In this document: one piece after another, positions 25,678 through 32,979 of the stretch
Numbering within the stretch: the first letter of the stretch is position 1
Layout of the letters: every line of letters starts with the position of its first letter
The notes under the pieces: model-generated
Told to the model about the DNA's origin: nothing
The model's input: only the letters and a program-made list of their open reading frames with translations
The model's database searches: none
Source: Clostridiales bacterium
GTDB taxonomy: Bacteria; Bacillota; Clostridia; Lachnospirales; Lachnospiraceae
Assembly: GCA_012522735.1 (NCBI GenBank)
Contig: JAAYJU010000092.1
Location: forward strand, 27,035-91,034
Direction of reading: 5' to 3'
DNA length: 64,000 bases
Translations under genes and position numbers: made by a program

Positions 25678-25953
25678 ATGGGCTATTTTAGAGCAGAAGA
25701 AATTCTGCCATCGAATATTATTAAGTTAATTCAGAATTACATTGATGGGGAGAATATCTATATTCCGAGAAAAGAAAGTAATAAGAAGGAATGGGGTTCC
25801 CAGACATTGATTAGGCAAGAATTATCGGATAGAAATTCCTCGATTTATTGTGATTATCAGAAGGGTTATAAGGTATCCGAATTAGCAACAAAGTATTTCT
25901 TGTCAGAAAAAAGCATACATCGTATTGTACGTGAATGTAAAAATAATAACTAA
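25678..25953 (+). CDS. CD3324-family HTH protein
   Basis: 91 residues, MGYFRAEEILPSNIIKLIQNYIDG then IYIPRKE, WGSQTLIRQELSDRN and a C-terminal helix-turn-helix SELATKYFLSEKSIHRIV. This is the pattern of the CD3324 family, small Mor-like HTH proteins found across Clostridia with no known target. GGAGG is 6 bases before the ATG. The gene has its own promoter, leader and terminator. The leader suggests control by translation of a short peptide, as in inducible antibiotic-response genes. Confidence 0.8.
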   Translation: MGYFRAEEILPSNIIKLIQNYIDGENIYIPRKESNKKEWGSQTLIRQELSDRNSSIYCDYQKGYKVSELATKYFLSEKSIHRIVRECKNNN

Positions 25954-25956
25954 TTC

Positions 25957-25992
25957 ATTGAGTCGGTTCTTAAAACCGGCTCAATCTTTTTT
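25957..25992 (+). terminator. Intrinsic terminator
   Basis: ATTGAGTCGGTT (25957-25968), loop CTTAA, AACCGGCTCAAT (25974-25985), then CTTTTTTTAT. A 12-base-pair stem with one wobble. Confidence 0.9.
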
Positions 25993-26059
25993 ATAAAAAT
26001 ACTTAAGATAGTTTTATAGATATATAAATGCTAGAATCTTATATGAAGAAAAACAAAGA

Positions 26060-26176
26060 AAGGATTTTATATATGACTACTCCCGTATGTTTTGCATAGC
26101 GAAGGCTATTGCAAATATAACAAATTAATATGTAATAGCCTTTGCAAATCCTAAGTCCAATATAAGGAGATGCAAA
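26060..26176 (+). promoter_or_regulatory. Leader 2: 8-codon ORF plus hairpin before the DUF1062 gene
   Basis: AAAGGA precedes ATG at 26073; the frame encodes MTTPVCFA and stops at TAG 26097-26099. The 5' arm GCGAAGGCTATTGCA (26099-26113) starts at the last base of that stop and pairs with TGTAATAGCCTTTGC (26131-26145), 15 pairs with two wobbles. Compared with leader 1, TGGCTAT/ATAGCCA has become AGGCTAT/ATAGCCT, a compensated change. Similarity continues through AATCCTAAG to the start codon (GCAAAATG, then GCTATTT). Confidence 0.6.
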
Positions 26177-26527
26177 ATGAGCTATTTAAAAAATAATAAA
26201 TATATTTCATCCTCAAATGAATCATTTAGAGTAATTCGTAAATGCTCTGTCTGTGGAAAAAAGGCTATATTTATTAATAGTAATAAATTTCGGGTTAATG
26301 CTAATGGTAGTCGAATTGATGTGTGGTTAATATATCAATGTAAGAAATGTAAGCATACTTACAATCTGACTATATACGAAAGGGTAAGAAAGGATGCTCT
26401 ATCCTTAGAGCTATATACGGGCTTTATTGAAAATGATGATGAACTAGCTAGGGTATATGGTAGAGATAAATCCCTATTTGTGAAAAACAAGGCTGAGATA
26501 GACCTTAGAAGTGGCCCAAGATATTAA
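26177..26527 (+). CDS. DUF1062-like zinc-ribbon protein (short form)
   Basis: 116 residues. CSVCGKKAIFINSNKFRVNANG, then DVWLIYQCKKCKHTYNLTIYER, gives two CxxC pairs and the FRVNANG/DVWLIY block of DUF1062. Family members are usually around 180 residues; this one ends soon after NKAEIDLRSG, so about a third at the C-terminus is missing or has been lost. No further homologous frame follows before the terminator. Function unknown. It shares its leader with the unrelated CD3324-like gene, so the two are probably induced by the same condition. Confidence 0.75.
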   Translation: MSYLKNNKYISSSNESFRVIRKCSVCGKKAIFINSNKFRVNANGSRIDVWLIYQCKKCKHTYNLTIYERVRKDALSLELYTGFIENDDELARVYGRDKSLFVKNKAEIDLRSGPRY

Positions 26528-26560
26528 ATGATATTTATAGACTGTTTCAAAAAATATATA

Positions 26561-26603
26561 GGAGGTTGCTTGTATTTCATATAAGCAACCTCCATACATT
26601 TTT
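26561..26603. terminator. Hairpin terminator between convergent genes
   Basis: GGAGGTTGCTT (26561-26571) and AAGCAACCTCC (26583-26593) form a perfect 11-base-pair stem, followed by ATACATTTTT. It separates the DUF1062 gene from the CBS gene and may serve both. Confidence 0.8.
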
Positions 26604-26646
26604 ATATTCCGCTTCATTTGCGCTTAGTAACTTAACCTAATTATAA

Positions 26647-27072
26647 TTATATGATATGTCCGCCTGGTTCTGAAATGTTCTTTAGAGCTTCTTCAGCACT
26701 ATTTTTCGCAGAGGACTCAAGAGATATGTCACCCAGAGAAACTATACCAACTAAGCTATTATTCTCGACTATAGGAAGTCTCCTAATCCTACGATCACTC
26801 ATTATACTAGCTGCATCCTGAACATCCATATCAGGATTTCCTACAACCAGATTCGTAGACATAACATCGCATACTCTTTGGTTGTCTACCTGTCCCGGTG
26901 CTACAGACCTTACGGCAATATCACGATCAGTTATAATGCCAATTATTTTATCATCGGTACATACAGGGATTGATCCAACATCATATTGCTTCATAAGCCT
27001 GGCCGCTCTCTCAATTGTATCGTCAGACCGAAGTGTGGCAATATCCTTTGTCATAATATCTCTAATTTTCAT
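26647..27072 (-). CDS. CBS-domain pair protein
   Basis: 141 residues starting MKIRDIMTKDIATL. Two CBS motifs are present: VGSIPVCTDDKIIGIITDRDIAVRS and IRRLPIVENNSLVGIVSLGDI. The protein consists only of the Bateman pair, which binds adenine nucleotides (AMP, ATP or similar) and is thought to act as an energy or stress sensor. TTGGAGG lies 7 bases before the ATG at 27072; the in-frame ATG at 27093 lies upstream of that site and is not preferred. It is a single gene. Confidence 0.87.
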   Translation of the reverse strand: MKIRDIMTKDIATLRSDDTIERAARLMKQYDVGSIPVCTDDKIIGIITDRDIAVRSVAPGQVDNQRVCDVMSTNLVVGNPDMDVQDAASIMSDRRIRRLPIVENNSLVGIVSLGDISLESSAKNSAEEALKNISEPGGHII

Positions 27073-27214
27073 AATATTCCTCCAATCTATCATTTAGCTG
27101 CGAATTTGTGCTTCATCACTATTTAGCACTTTCATTGATAGATTTCCCTTGGAGGATTAATTTTATTATAATATGTTGGCAAATTTCTTTCCTCTCCGGT
27201 TATTATCTTATAAC

Positions 27215-28015
27215 CTATAACATGAATTTCTCTATGACATGAGCCACCCCATCATCTTCATTTGATAGGGTAATATAGTCTGCTATCGCCTTAACATCAT
27301 CTGTGGCATTGCCCATGGCAATACCTAATCCTGCATATTCTATCATGGCGATATCATTTCCTGCATCACCTATACATATTACTTCATCAGGTTCTATTCC
27401 TAGCTGTCTTGCAATAAGCGAGACTCCAACCCCTTTATCAACTCCCTTATTCAAGAACTCTAAGAAAATAGGCGCGCTTCTTAGTATACTGTATTTTTCT
27501 TCCACCCACTCCGGAATTAGAGGAATGATAGCATCTAATCTCTTGGGATCATCTATGAACATAACCTTAATAATATTCGTAGAACTATCTATGTCTTCTA
27601 TAGGCTCTACGATAATTGGAATTTTATTAATAGTGGACTCTATAAGGGTATATGGATTACTCCTAGGTGTCAGCACACTGCTTTCGGTCAAAGCATGTAT
27701 ATAAACCCCCAACTCTTTACTTACTGTATATAATTCTTTATAGGAATCTAATGATAGGGGACTCAGTTTAAGGACCTTGCCAGCCTTTGTATTTTGAACG
27801 AGTGCTCCGTTATATGTAACCACAAAATCATTTTCACCCAATAAATTCAATTCCTCAATATAAGGTATTATCCCATGAAAGGGTCTTCCTGTAGCCAGAA
27901 CCACACTTATTCCTTTTTCCTTCAGTTTACGAATATCTTCCCTACATCTATTGGATATTTCCTTCTTTTCATTTAGAAGTGTTCCATCCATATCAATGGC
28001 AATCAATTTATACAT
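27215..28015 (-). CDS. Cof-type HAD-superfamily phosphatase
   Basis: 266 residues. HAD motif I IAIDMDGTLLN (residues 5-15), motif II VVLATGRP, motif III Lys in FLNKGVDKG, motif IV ICIGDAGNDIAMIEYAGLGIAMGNA. The cap is of the C2b (Cof) type. Such enzymes (YidA/YwpJ-like) dephosphorylate sugar phosphates or flavin precursors in the cytosol. AAGGAGA precedes the ATG. It is monocistronic. Confidence 0.9.
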   Translation of the reverse strand: MYKLIAIDMDGTLLNEKKEISNRCREDIRKLKEKGISVVLATGRPFHGIIPYIEELNLLGENDFVVTYNGALVQNTKAGKVLKLSPLSLDSYKELYTVSKELGVYIHALTESSVLTPRSNPYTLIESTINKIPIIVEPIEDIDSSTNIIKVMFIDDPKRLDAIIPLIPEWVEEKYSILRSAPIFLEFLNKGVDKGVGVSLIARQLGIEPDEVICIGDAGNDIAMIEYAGLGIAMGNATDDVKAIADYITLSNEDDGVAHVIEKFML

Positions 28016-28273
28016 TATCTGTCTCCTTACGCTGTGAATAATCTTGCTTCATGTCATTTGTTCTCTTCTTGAACAAAGACATTCCTATTCTATATTAAGT
28101 AGTCCTTTTATGCAAATTAATATAATAGATTGACATCTTTACTAATATTTCGCTTTTTATCTCTCTTGTTATCCTGTATAATAATATAAAATCATACTAT
28201 GAATAAATTCTTAATGATTTAGGGAAAGCATGGTATAAGTCAGAGGGCGGGTTCACCCTGGGGAGGAAAGTAT

Positions 28274-28948
28274 ATGAAGGTTGCAGTATTGCACGGGCAA
28301 AAGCATAAAGGAAGTACATATCACATAACCAAATTATTAGTAGATAAGCTGGACTGTGCCAAAGAGGATGTCAAGGAATTTTGTGCAAATGACATCTCGG
28401 ATTGTATTGGTTGCTTTCAGTGCATTATTAAGGGAGAAGAAAACTGTCCACATCGTAGTCAGACAGAAGAAATTATAAAAGCAATAGAGGAGGCTGATAT
28501 TATTATATTTGATTCTCCGAATTACGTTATGAATATGTCGGGACAATTAAAAACCTTTTTTGATCATATGGCATATCGGTGGATATCCCACAGACCACAC
28601 CCTTCAATGAGGCGAAAAATCGGAGTTGCCATCTCAACTACCGCAGGAGCGGGTGCCGGTAGGGTAACTAAGCTTATTTCATCTCAGATGTTTTGGTGGT
28701 CGGTAGGAAAAACATATAAGATACCTATGGCTGTAGCTGCTATGAACTGGGGAACAGTAAAAGATAAAATTAAGATCAAGGCCGAGAAGAAAACCACAAA
28801 AGTCGCCAATGCTATTAATAAAAAATATAGATATGTAAAGCCTGGTATTAAAGCCAGATTTATGTTTAATCTTATGAAGAATATGCAAAAGAGTAATGAT
28901 TATAATCCGGTCGACTCAAATTATTGGAAGGAGCAGGGTTGGATTTAA
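28274..28948 (+). CDS. NAD(P)H-dependent FMN reductase / flavodoxin-like oxidoreductase
   Basis: 224 residues. The N-terminal flavodoxin fold (MKVAVLHGQKHKGSTYHI) binds FMN phosphate, followed by DCIGCFQCIIKGEENCPH, the Cys-rich loop of iron-sulfur-flavoprotein-like reductases, and SPNYVMNMSGQLKTFFDHMAY, the flavin-contact segment. The C-terminal extension is basic. The typical ISF cluster spacing is only partly kept, so an iron-sulfur cluster is uncertain. GGGGAGG precedes the ATG. The acceptor is unknown. Confidence 0.82.
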   Translation: MKVAVLHGQKHKGSTYHITKLLVDKLDCAKEDVKEFCANDISDCIGCFQCIIKGEENCPHRSQTEEIIKAIEEADIIIFDSPNYVMNMSGQLKTFFDHMAYRWISHRPHPSMRRKIGVAISTTAGAGAGRVTKLISSQMFWWSVGKTYKIPMAVAAMNWGTVKDKIKIKAEKKTTKVANAINKKYRYVKPGIKARFMFNLMKNMQKSNDYNPVDSNYWKEQGWI

Positions 28949-28976
28949 ATTATTTAGCTATATTATTGATTTCTGA

Positions 28977-29005
28977 TTGACTTCTTTACCTTTCAGTGCT
29001 AATAT
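28977..29005 (+). promoter_or_regulatory. Strong sigma-A promoter of the aspartyl-tRNA synthetase leader
   Basis: TTGACT (28977-28982), exactly 17 bases, TAATAT (29000-29005). Transcription would begin near 29012, about 375 bases before the synthetase start, leaving room for a long regulatory leader. Confidence 0.7.
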
Positions 29006-29034
29006 ACTGATAAATTCGAAAGGATATATTTATC

Positions 29035-29082
29035 ATGCATAGTCTATGTTTTAATAAGCTAAATAGGGACAACGATTTCTAG
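29035..29082 (+). CDS. Putative leader peptide (15 aa), Asn/Asp-rich
   Basis: AAAGGA at about 29019-29024 precedes ATG at 29035. The frame encodes MHSLCFNKLNRDNDF and stops at TAG 29080-29082. Five of 15 residues are Asn or Asp, four of them in the run NRDND just before the end. The downstream gene is an Asp-tRNA ligase. The stop codon abuts the first hairpin of the leader. Both features fit a classical attenuation leader peptide. Confidence 0.5.
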   Translation: MHSLCFNKLNRDNDF

Positions 29083-29201
29083 CGCATGTATCTATGAGTT
29101 AACAATCATAGGTGCAGGCGCTCTAAGTCTTGTGCCTATGTGGAAATATTTTTAAGAGCCACATTGGTATATAAATATTACTGATGAGGCTCTTATTTTA
29201 T
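29081..29201 (+). promoter_or_regulatory. Attenuator-like cascade of four overlapping hairpins with terminator
   Basis: Hairpin A: 29081-29097 with 29106-29122 (AGCGC plus an 11-pair stem, two wobbles, one internal mismatch). Hairpin B: CATAGGTGCA (29107-29116) with TGTGCCTATG (29131-29140). Hairpin D: ATGTGG (29138-29143) with CCACAT (29159-29164). Hairpin C: AAGAGCC (29154-29160) with GGCTCTT (29188-29194), then ATTTTATTATT. Each shares bases with the next, so A and D would exclude B and C. C looks like the terminator. Confidence 0.6.
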
Positions 29202-29385
29202 TATTCTTTATGAGCTATTATATGCTCTACAATGAAGGGAAGTGGTGGGATGAGACATTTTGACGATGTCTTTATGGATATAAACATAATGAAGTTTTAC
29301 TTATATGAAATGAAACCAATTATTCATGACTAAGAATTTCTAATTATATTATTATGCTATATGTCATAAAATATGGAGGTTATAT
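29195..29385 (+). other. Remainder of the synthetase leader
   Basis: About 190 AT-rich bases between the presumed terminator and the synthetase start. A 27-codon frame (29250-29333) beginning MRHFDDVFMDIN lies here with a poor ribosome site; it may be chance. I see no T-box or other known riboswitch motif. Confidence 0.35.
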
Positions 29386-30711
29386 ATGAAATTAATAGAC
29401 GGGAATTTAGAAACTACAAATATAGAAGTAGAGAATACAATAAATCATATAGGCAAAAGAGTAAGTCTACACGGAAGTATTTATAAGATTAGAAGGATGA
29501 GCGGCTTTGCCTTTGTTCTGCTTAGGACCAAAAGAGAAATTATTCAATGCATATATAGTGAAGAATTCTCTAATTTCAACCTAGAGACACTTAAAGAAGA
29601 AAGCTGTATAAAGCTAACCGCTGATGTAATTAAAGAGGAACGTTCCAAATTAGGATGGGAGCTTCGAATGGTAGAAATAGATATACTATCAGAGCCCCTA
29701 GCCGAGAGTCCTATTGTTATTAATAATAAGCTTGTTGATACTTCTCTTGAAAATCTGTTGGATTATAGACCGATAACTCTACGAAATGAAAAGGAAAGAG
29801 CCATATTTAGGCTTCAGGCTGGTGTATGCAAGGGCTTTCGGAAGTTTTTATCAGAGCAAGGCTTTACAGAAATACACTCTCCTAAAATAGTATCTGCCGG
29901 TGCAGAGGGAGGGGCCAACATCTTTCATCTGAACTATTTTGGAAAGGATGCATATCTGGCCCAGAGCCCACAGTTTTACAAGCAGATGATGGTTGGAGTA
30001 TATGAAAGGGTCTATGAGATCGCCCCTGTATTTCGTGCAGAACAGCATGATACCTCAAGGCATCTTAATGAATATATAAGCGTTGACTTTGAAATGGGAT
30101 ATATCGAAAGCTTCGAAGACATTATGAACATGGAAGTTGGAATGCTAAGCTATGCTCTGGAAGAACTAAAAGAAAATTATGTCCATGAACTGGAGCTACT
30201 AAAGGTAGCCCTTCCGAATGTATCAACTATTCCATCAATAAAATTTATGGTAGCCAAAGAATTAATCTCAAAAAAGTATAACAGAGCTATTAAGGATTTC
30301 GAAGATTTCGAACCCGAAGAAGAAAAGCTACTCTCAGAAGCTATCAAGAAGGAAACCGGTTCAGAATTCGTATTTGTGACCCATTATCCGACTGCAAAGA
30401 GACCATTTTATGCTATGGAAGACCCTAGTAATCCAACTGAAACCCTAAGCTTTGACCTGCTATTTCGCGGTCTTGAGATAACAACCGGTGGACAAAGGAT
30501 TCATAACTACAAGGAACAGATATCGAAGATGAAAAGCCTGAATATGAAGGTAGAGCTATTTGAAAGTTACCTCATGATGCATAAGTATGGAATGCCACCC
30601 CACGGTGGTCTAGGCCTTGGCTTAGAACGTTTCACTAGCAAGCTACTTAATCAGGATAACGTAAGATTATCAACCCTATTTCCTAGAGACATCAATCGAG
30701 TGACACCTTAA
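29386..30711 (+). CDS. aspS: Aspartate-tRNA(Asp/Asn) ligase, archaeal-type
   Basis: 441 residues. The N-terminal OB fold (residues about 20-110) binds the anticodon. The class II core has motif 2 FRAEQHDTSRHLNEYISVDFEM and motif 3 GGLGLGLERF, and ends FPRDINRVTP, the archaeal/eukaryotic AspRS ending. At 441 residues it lacks the GAD insertion of the 590-residue bacterial enzyme. Such enzymes are often non-discriminating and charge both tRNA-Asp and tRNA-Asn, the latter for transamidation; that property is inferred here. TGGAGG precedes the ATG. The leader carries an Asn/Asp-rich short frame and alternative hairpins, unusual for a Gram-positive synthetase, where a T-box would be expected. Confidence 0.88.
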   Translation: MKLIDGNLETTNIEVENTINHIGKRVSLHGSIYKIRRMSGFAFVLLRTKREIIQCIYSEEFSNFNLETLKEESCIKLTADVIKEERSKLGWELRMVEIDILSEPLAESPIVINNKLVDTSLENLLDYRPITLRNEKERAIFRLQAGVCKGFRKFLSEQGFTEIHSPKIVSAGAEGGANIFHLNYFGKDAYLAQSPQFYKQMMVGVYERVYEIAPVFRAEQHDTSRHLNEYISVDFEMGYIESFEDIMNMEVGMLSYALEELKENYVHELELLKVALPNVSTIPSIKFMVAKELISKKYNRAIKDFEDFEPEEEKLLSEAIKKETGSEFVFVTHYPTAKRPFYAMEDPSNPTETLSFDLLFRGLEITTGGQRIHNYKEQISKMKSLNMKVELFESYLMMHKYGMPPHGGLGLGLERFTSKLLNQDNVRLSTLFPRDINRVTP

Positions 30712-30729
30712 AAATTTAGTAACATATCT

Positions 30730-30803
30730 GTAATGGTGTCAGGCACCATTACGAATTTATTAAATGTTGTTAACATCCTTGTAATGGTGCCTGACACCAT
30801 TAA
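30730..30803. repeat. Paired palindromic repeat (GTAATGGTG family) at a stop codon
   Basis: Two inverted copies: GTAATGGTG-TCAGG-CACCATTAC (30730-30752) and GTAATGGTG-CCTGA-CACCATTAA (30781-30803), with a spacer containing GTTAACA. Each is a 9-base-pair hairpin, and the two copies are also complementary to each other. The second copy encodes the C-terminal residues of the FAD oxidase gene. A similar pair with a related spacer is at 39353-39425. Confidence 0.8.
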
Positions 30804-32520
30804 ATCTTTTTTCCTCTTCCTCTAAATCAAAGCCTAGAGTTCCTCCGGGATTCATGTTATATCCTGGGTCAAAGTATTCTTTGATCGCTCTAAAGACACC
30901 GTATTCCTTTCGACCAATCTGGCCTTCTAGCCATGGTGCGAACATTTTCCCTATACCGTGATGATGGCTCATGGTTGCGCCTGATTTTTGTATCGCATCA
31001 AGGATGCTACTGTGATATTCTTTAAAACTTTCCGCATCACTCATCTTAGTTATGAATATGAAATAGAGGTTCGCCCCCTGAGGATAGCAATGGGACATAT
31101 GTGTAGTAACTATGGTATTGGGAAGCTTATGACAGACCTCTCTCACATCCCTATGTACCTGTGCCATATTGGACCAGTTTACTGTACATTCTAGGGTGTC
31201 GGTTATGATACCGAAATCCATTAATGCGTCTCTAAGATAGGGATCGGTAAATCGTCCCTTCTCCCAGCTCCTTGTTACATATGATGTTAGGCTCATTCCC
31301 CCATGTTGCCTGGCTATCTTTTTAATATTCTTGGCTACATTTTTGGAGAAGCCCTTTTCTCCGTCGGTAAATCCAAGGAAAAGACAGCGTTCCATATCCT
31401 TATACCCACGCAAATCAAACAAGTGATGAAGCGGAGTATCATCTACATTGTAGAGGCGAAGCATCAAATTCGTTTCCTCAGGATCGGATAGACGAAAGAC
31501 TGATGAACATCCTGCCTCACACTGCATCATCTCTCTAGCCGCTTCCATTGAGCTTTCCCAATCCTTGAATATAAAGGAGAAGCGTTTTCTATTCTGTGGC
31601 ATATATCGAAATACCTTTAGTGTTACTTCTGTCAGCACTCCAAATGTACCCTCGCTGCCCATCATAATCTGATTTAGATCAGGGCCTGTAGCTTCTCTAG
31701 GATAATGACTTGTCTCTATAGTCCCGATTGGAGTTGCATATCTTTGCCCCATAACAAGGTCTGATATACAGCCATAATAGGTGCTGTTTTGCCCAGCCCC
31801 TCTTGTAACTACCCATCCACCGACACTACTGTATTCAAATGATTGTGGAAAATGCCCACAGGTATATTGTCTCTTGGCACCGAACAATGTTGGAGCCTGA
31901 TTAAGCGCATCCTCCAGCTGAGGACCGGACATACCAGCCTGAACCGTAATTGTCTGATCTATCTCGCTAAAGCTTACTACCTTATTAAATCTTAATCTCA
32001 TATCTAGTGAGATTCCATCCTTTGTGGGTTCAACACCTCTTGTTACGGTACTGCCACCGCCATACACATATAAAGGAATCTTATGCTTGCTACTGTAATC
32101 CACTATTTCCTCAACCTGCTCTCTTGTATCGGGATAAACCACAACATCCGGAACACAATCTACCCGCTTATCACGAAGCCGCAGAGCATCATATCCGGTC
32201 TTTCCGTAGGCTACGGCAAGGCGGGGATAATCCTCAGTCGTTACATAGTCACTTCCAACAATCCCTTTTAGAGCCTCTATATGTTCACTATCCAGCCCGC
32301 AGGGGATATCTAGCTTTACAGAATCCATTCCGATATCACCTGTGTAACTTTCGAAATCCTTATTTGTCATATCAAACTTTTCTTTCATCATCTTAAACAA
32401 AGATTCCTTAGGATACTTCACGTAATGCGGGTCTCCCCAGCGAAATATTGACCTATAGCTATCCTTGGGAGCAGCTTCCTTAACCCATTTTGGTTCAAAT
32501 CCTTTATAAGGTTTACTCAT
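30760..32520 (-). CDS. FAD-linked oxidase, alkyldihydroxyacetonephosphate-synthase-like
   Basis: 586 residues. A PCMH FAD-binding domain (about 120-300) has PDVVVYPDTREQVEEIV, YGGGSTVTRG and SVGGWVVTRGAGQNS. The C-terminal FAD-oxidase domain has THMSHCYPQGANLYF and MSHHHGIGK, which are the substrate-site motifs of alkyl-DHAP synthase. The true enzyme makes ether lipids from acyl-DHAP. Here the neighbours are a GlpA-like dehydrogenase and its partners, so it may act on glycerol-3-phosphate-like hydroxy acids or ether lipids; this is open. The last residues (RFNGVRHHYKDVNNI) come from an inserted palindromic repeat. AAGGAGAG precedes the ATG. Confidence 0.82.
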   Translation of the reverse strand: MSKPYKGFEPKWVKEAAPKDSYRSIFRWGDPHYVKYPKESLFKMMKEKFDMTNKDFESYTGDIGMDSVKLDIPCGLDSEHIEALKGIVGSDYVTTEDYPRLAVAYGKTGYDALRLRDKRVDCVPDVVVYPDTREQVEEIVDYSSKHKIPLYVYGGGSTVTRGVEPTKDGISLDMRLRFNKVVSFSEIDQTITVQAGMSGPQLEDALNQAPTLFGAKRQYTCGHFPQSFEYSSVGGWVVTRGAGQNSTYYGCISDLVMGQRYATPIGTIETSHYPREATGPDLNQIMMGSEGTFGVLTEVTLKVFRYMPQNRKRFSFIFKDWESSMEAAREMMQCEAGCSSVFRLSDPEETNLMLRLYNVDDTPLHHLFDLRGYKDMERCLFLGFTDGEKGFSKNVAKNIKKIARQHGGMSLTSYVTRSWEKGRFTDPYLRDALMDFGIITDTLECTVNWSNMAQVHRDVREVCHKLPNTIVTTHMSHCYPQGANLYFIFITKMSDAESFKEYHSSILDAIQKSGATMSHHHGIGKMFAPWLEGQIGRKEYGVFRAIKEYFDPGYNMNPGGTLGFDLEEEEKRFNGVRHHYKDVNNI

Positions 32521-32607
32521 TTTTCTTCTCTCCTTGTTTGATGTTTTATTTTAATATAGAGTTGTAATAATCTTGGATTATTGCTTTATTAAGGCTGTGT
32601 CCATACC

Positions 32608-32979
32608 TTATTCTTTAAGCATATTACTTGATATGATACTGCTCGTAGCTATGATGTCAGCGTTTAGCCCCAATACATTTTCAATTATTACGTCTCCGAT
32701 TGTTACCGCTTCTCTTATCACTACCTTGTTAATCTCCTTCATTACATCAAAGATTTTACCTTTTGGAATCTCATTAGATACTCTGACAGGAAGTACGGGT
32801 ATACCCGGAAAGATGGTTTTCACTATTGAACTAATGGTGCGTGTTGGATTTCTAAGCTCATTTATGGCAAATATCTCACCGCGCTTACAGAGATTTCCCG
32901 ATACAATTAATTCACTCCCATTTTCATTAATTATCATTTGACAGCTATTTGGACAATCAATGCATATCATTTCTCTCAT
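32608..32979 (-). CDS. DUF1667 protein, redox partner of the GlpAB-like system
   Basis: 123 residues. CIDCPNSCQMII near the N-terminus and NLCKRGEIFA about 20 residues later provide Cys residues that may bind an Fe-S cluster. PTRTISSIVKTIFPGIPVLPVRV is the DUF1667 signature. The family nearly always follows an FAD-dependent NAD-type reductase and a GlpA-like dehydrogenase, in the role of GlpC or an electron-transfer subunit. It overlaps the upstream reductase gene by 4 bases. AAAGGAG precedes the ATG. Confidence 0.85.
   Translation of the reverse strand: MREMICIDCPNSCQMIINENGSELIVSGNLCKRGEIFAINELRNPTRTISSIVKTIFPGIPVLPVRVSNEIPKGKIFDVMKEINKVVIREAVTIGDVIIENVLGLNADIIATSSIISSNMLKE

Noticed and set aside
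29250..29333. A 27-codon frame (MRHFDDVFMDIN...) as a second leader peptide
   Set aside because: Poor ribosome-site spacing and no hairpin structure linked to it; kept only as a note.
29200..29385. A T-box riboswitch before the aspartyl-tRNA synthetase
   Set aside because: The AGGGTGG-ACCGCG T-box core is not present; GGGAAGTGGTGGGATGAG at 29237 is only superficially similar.
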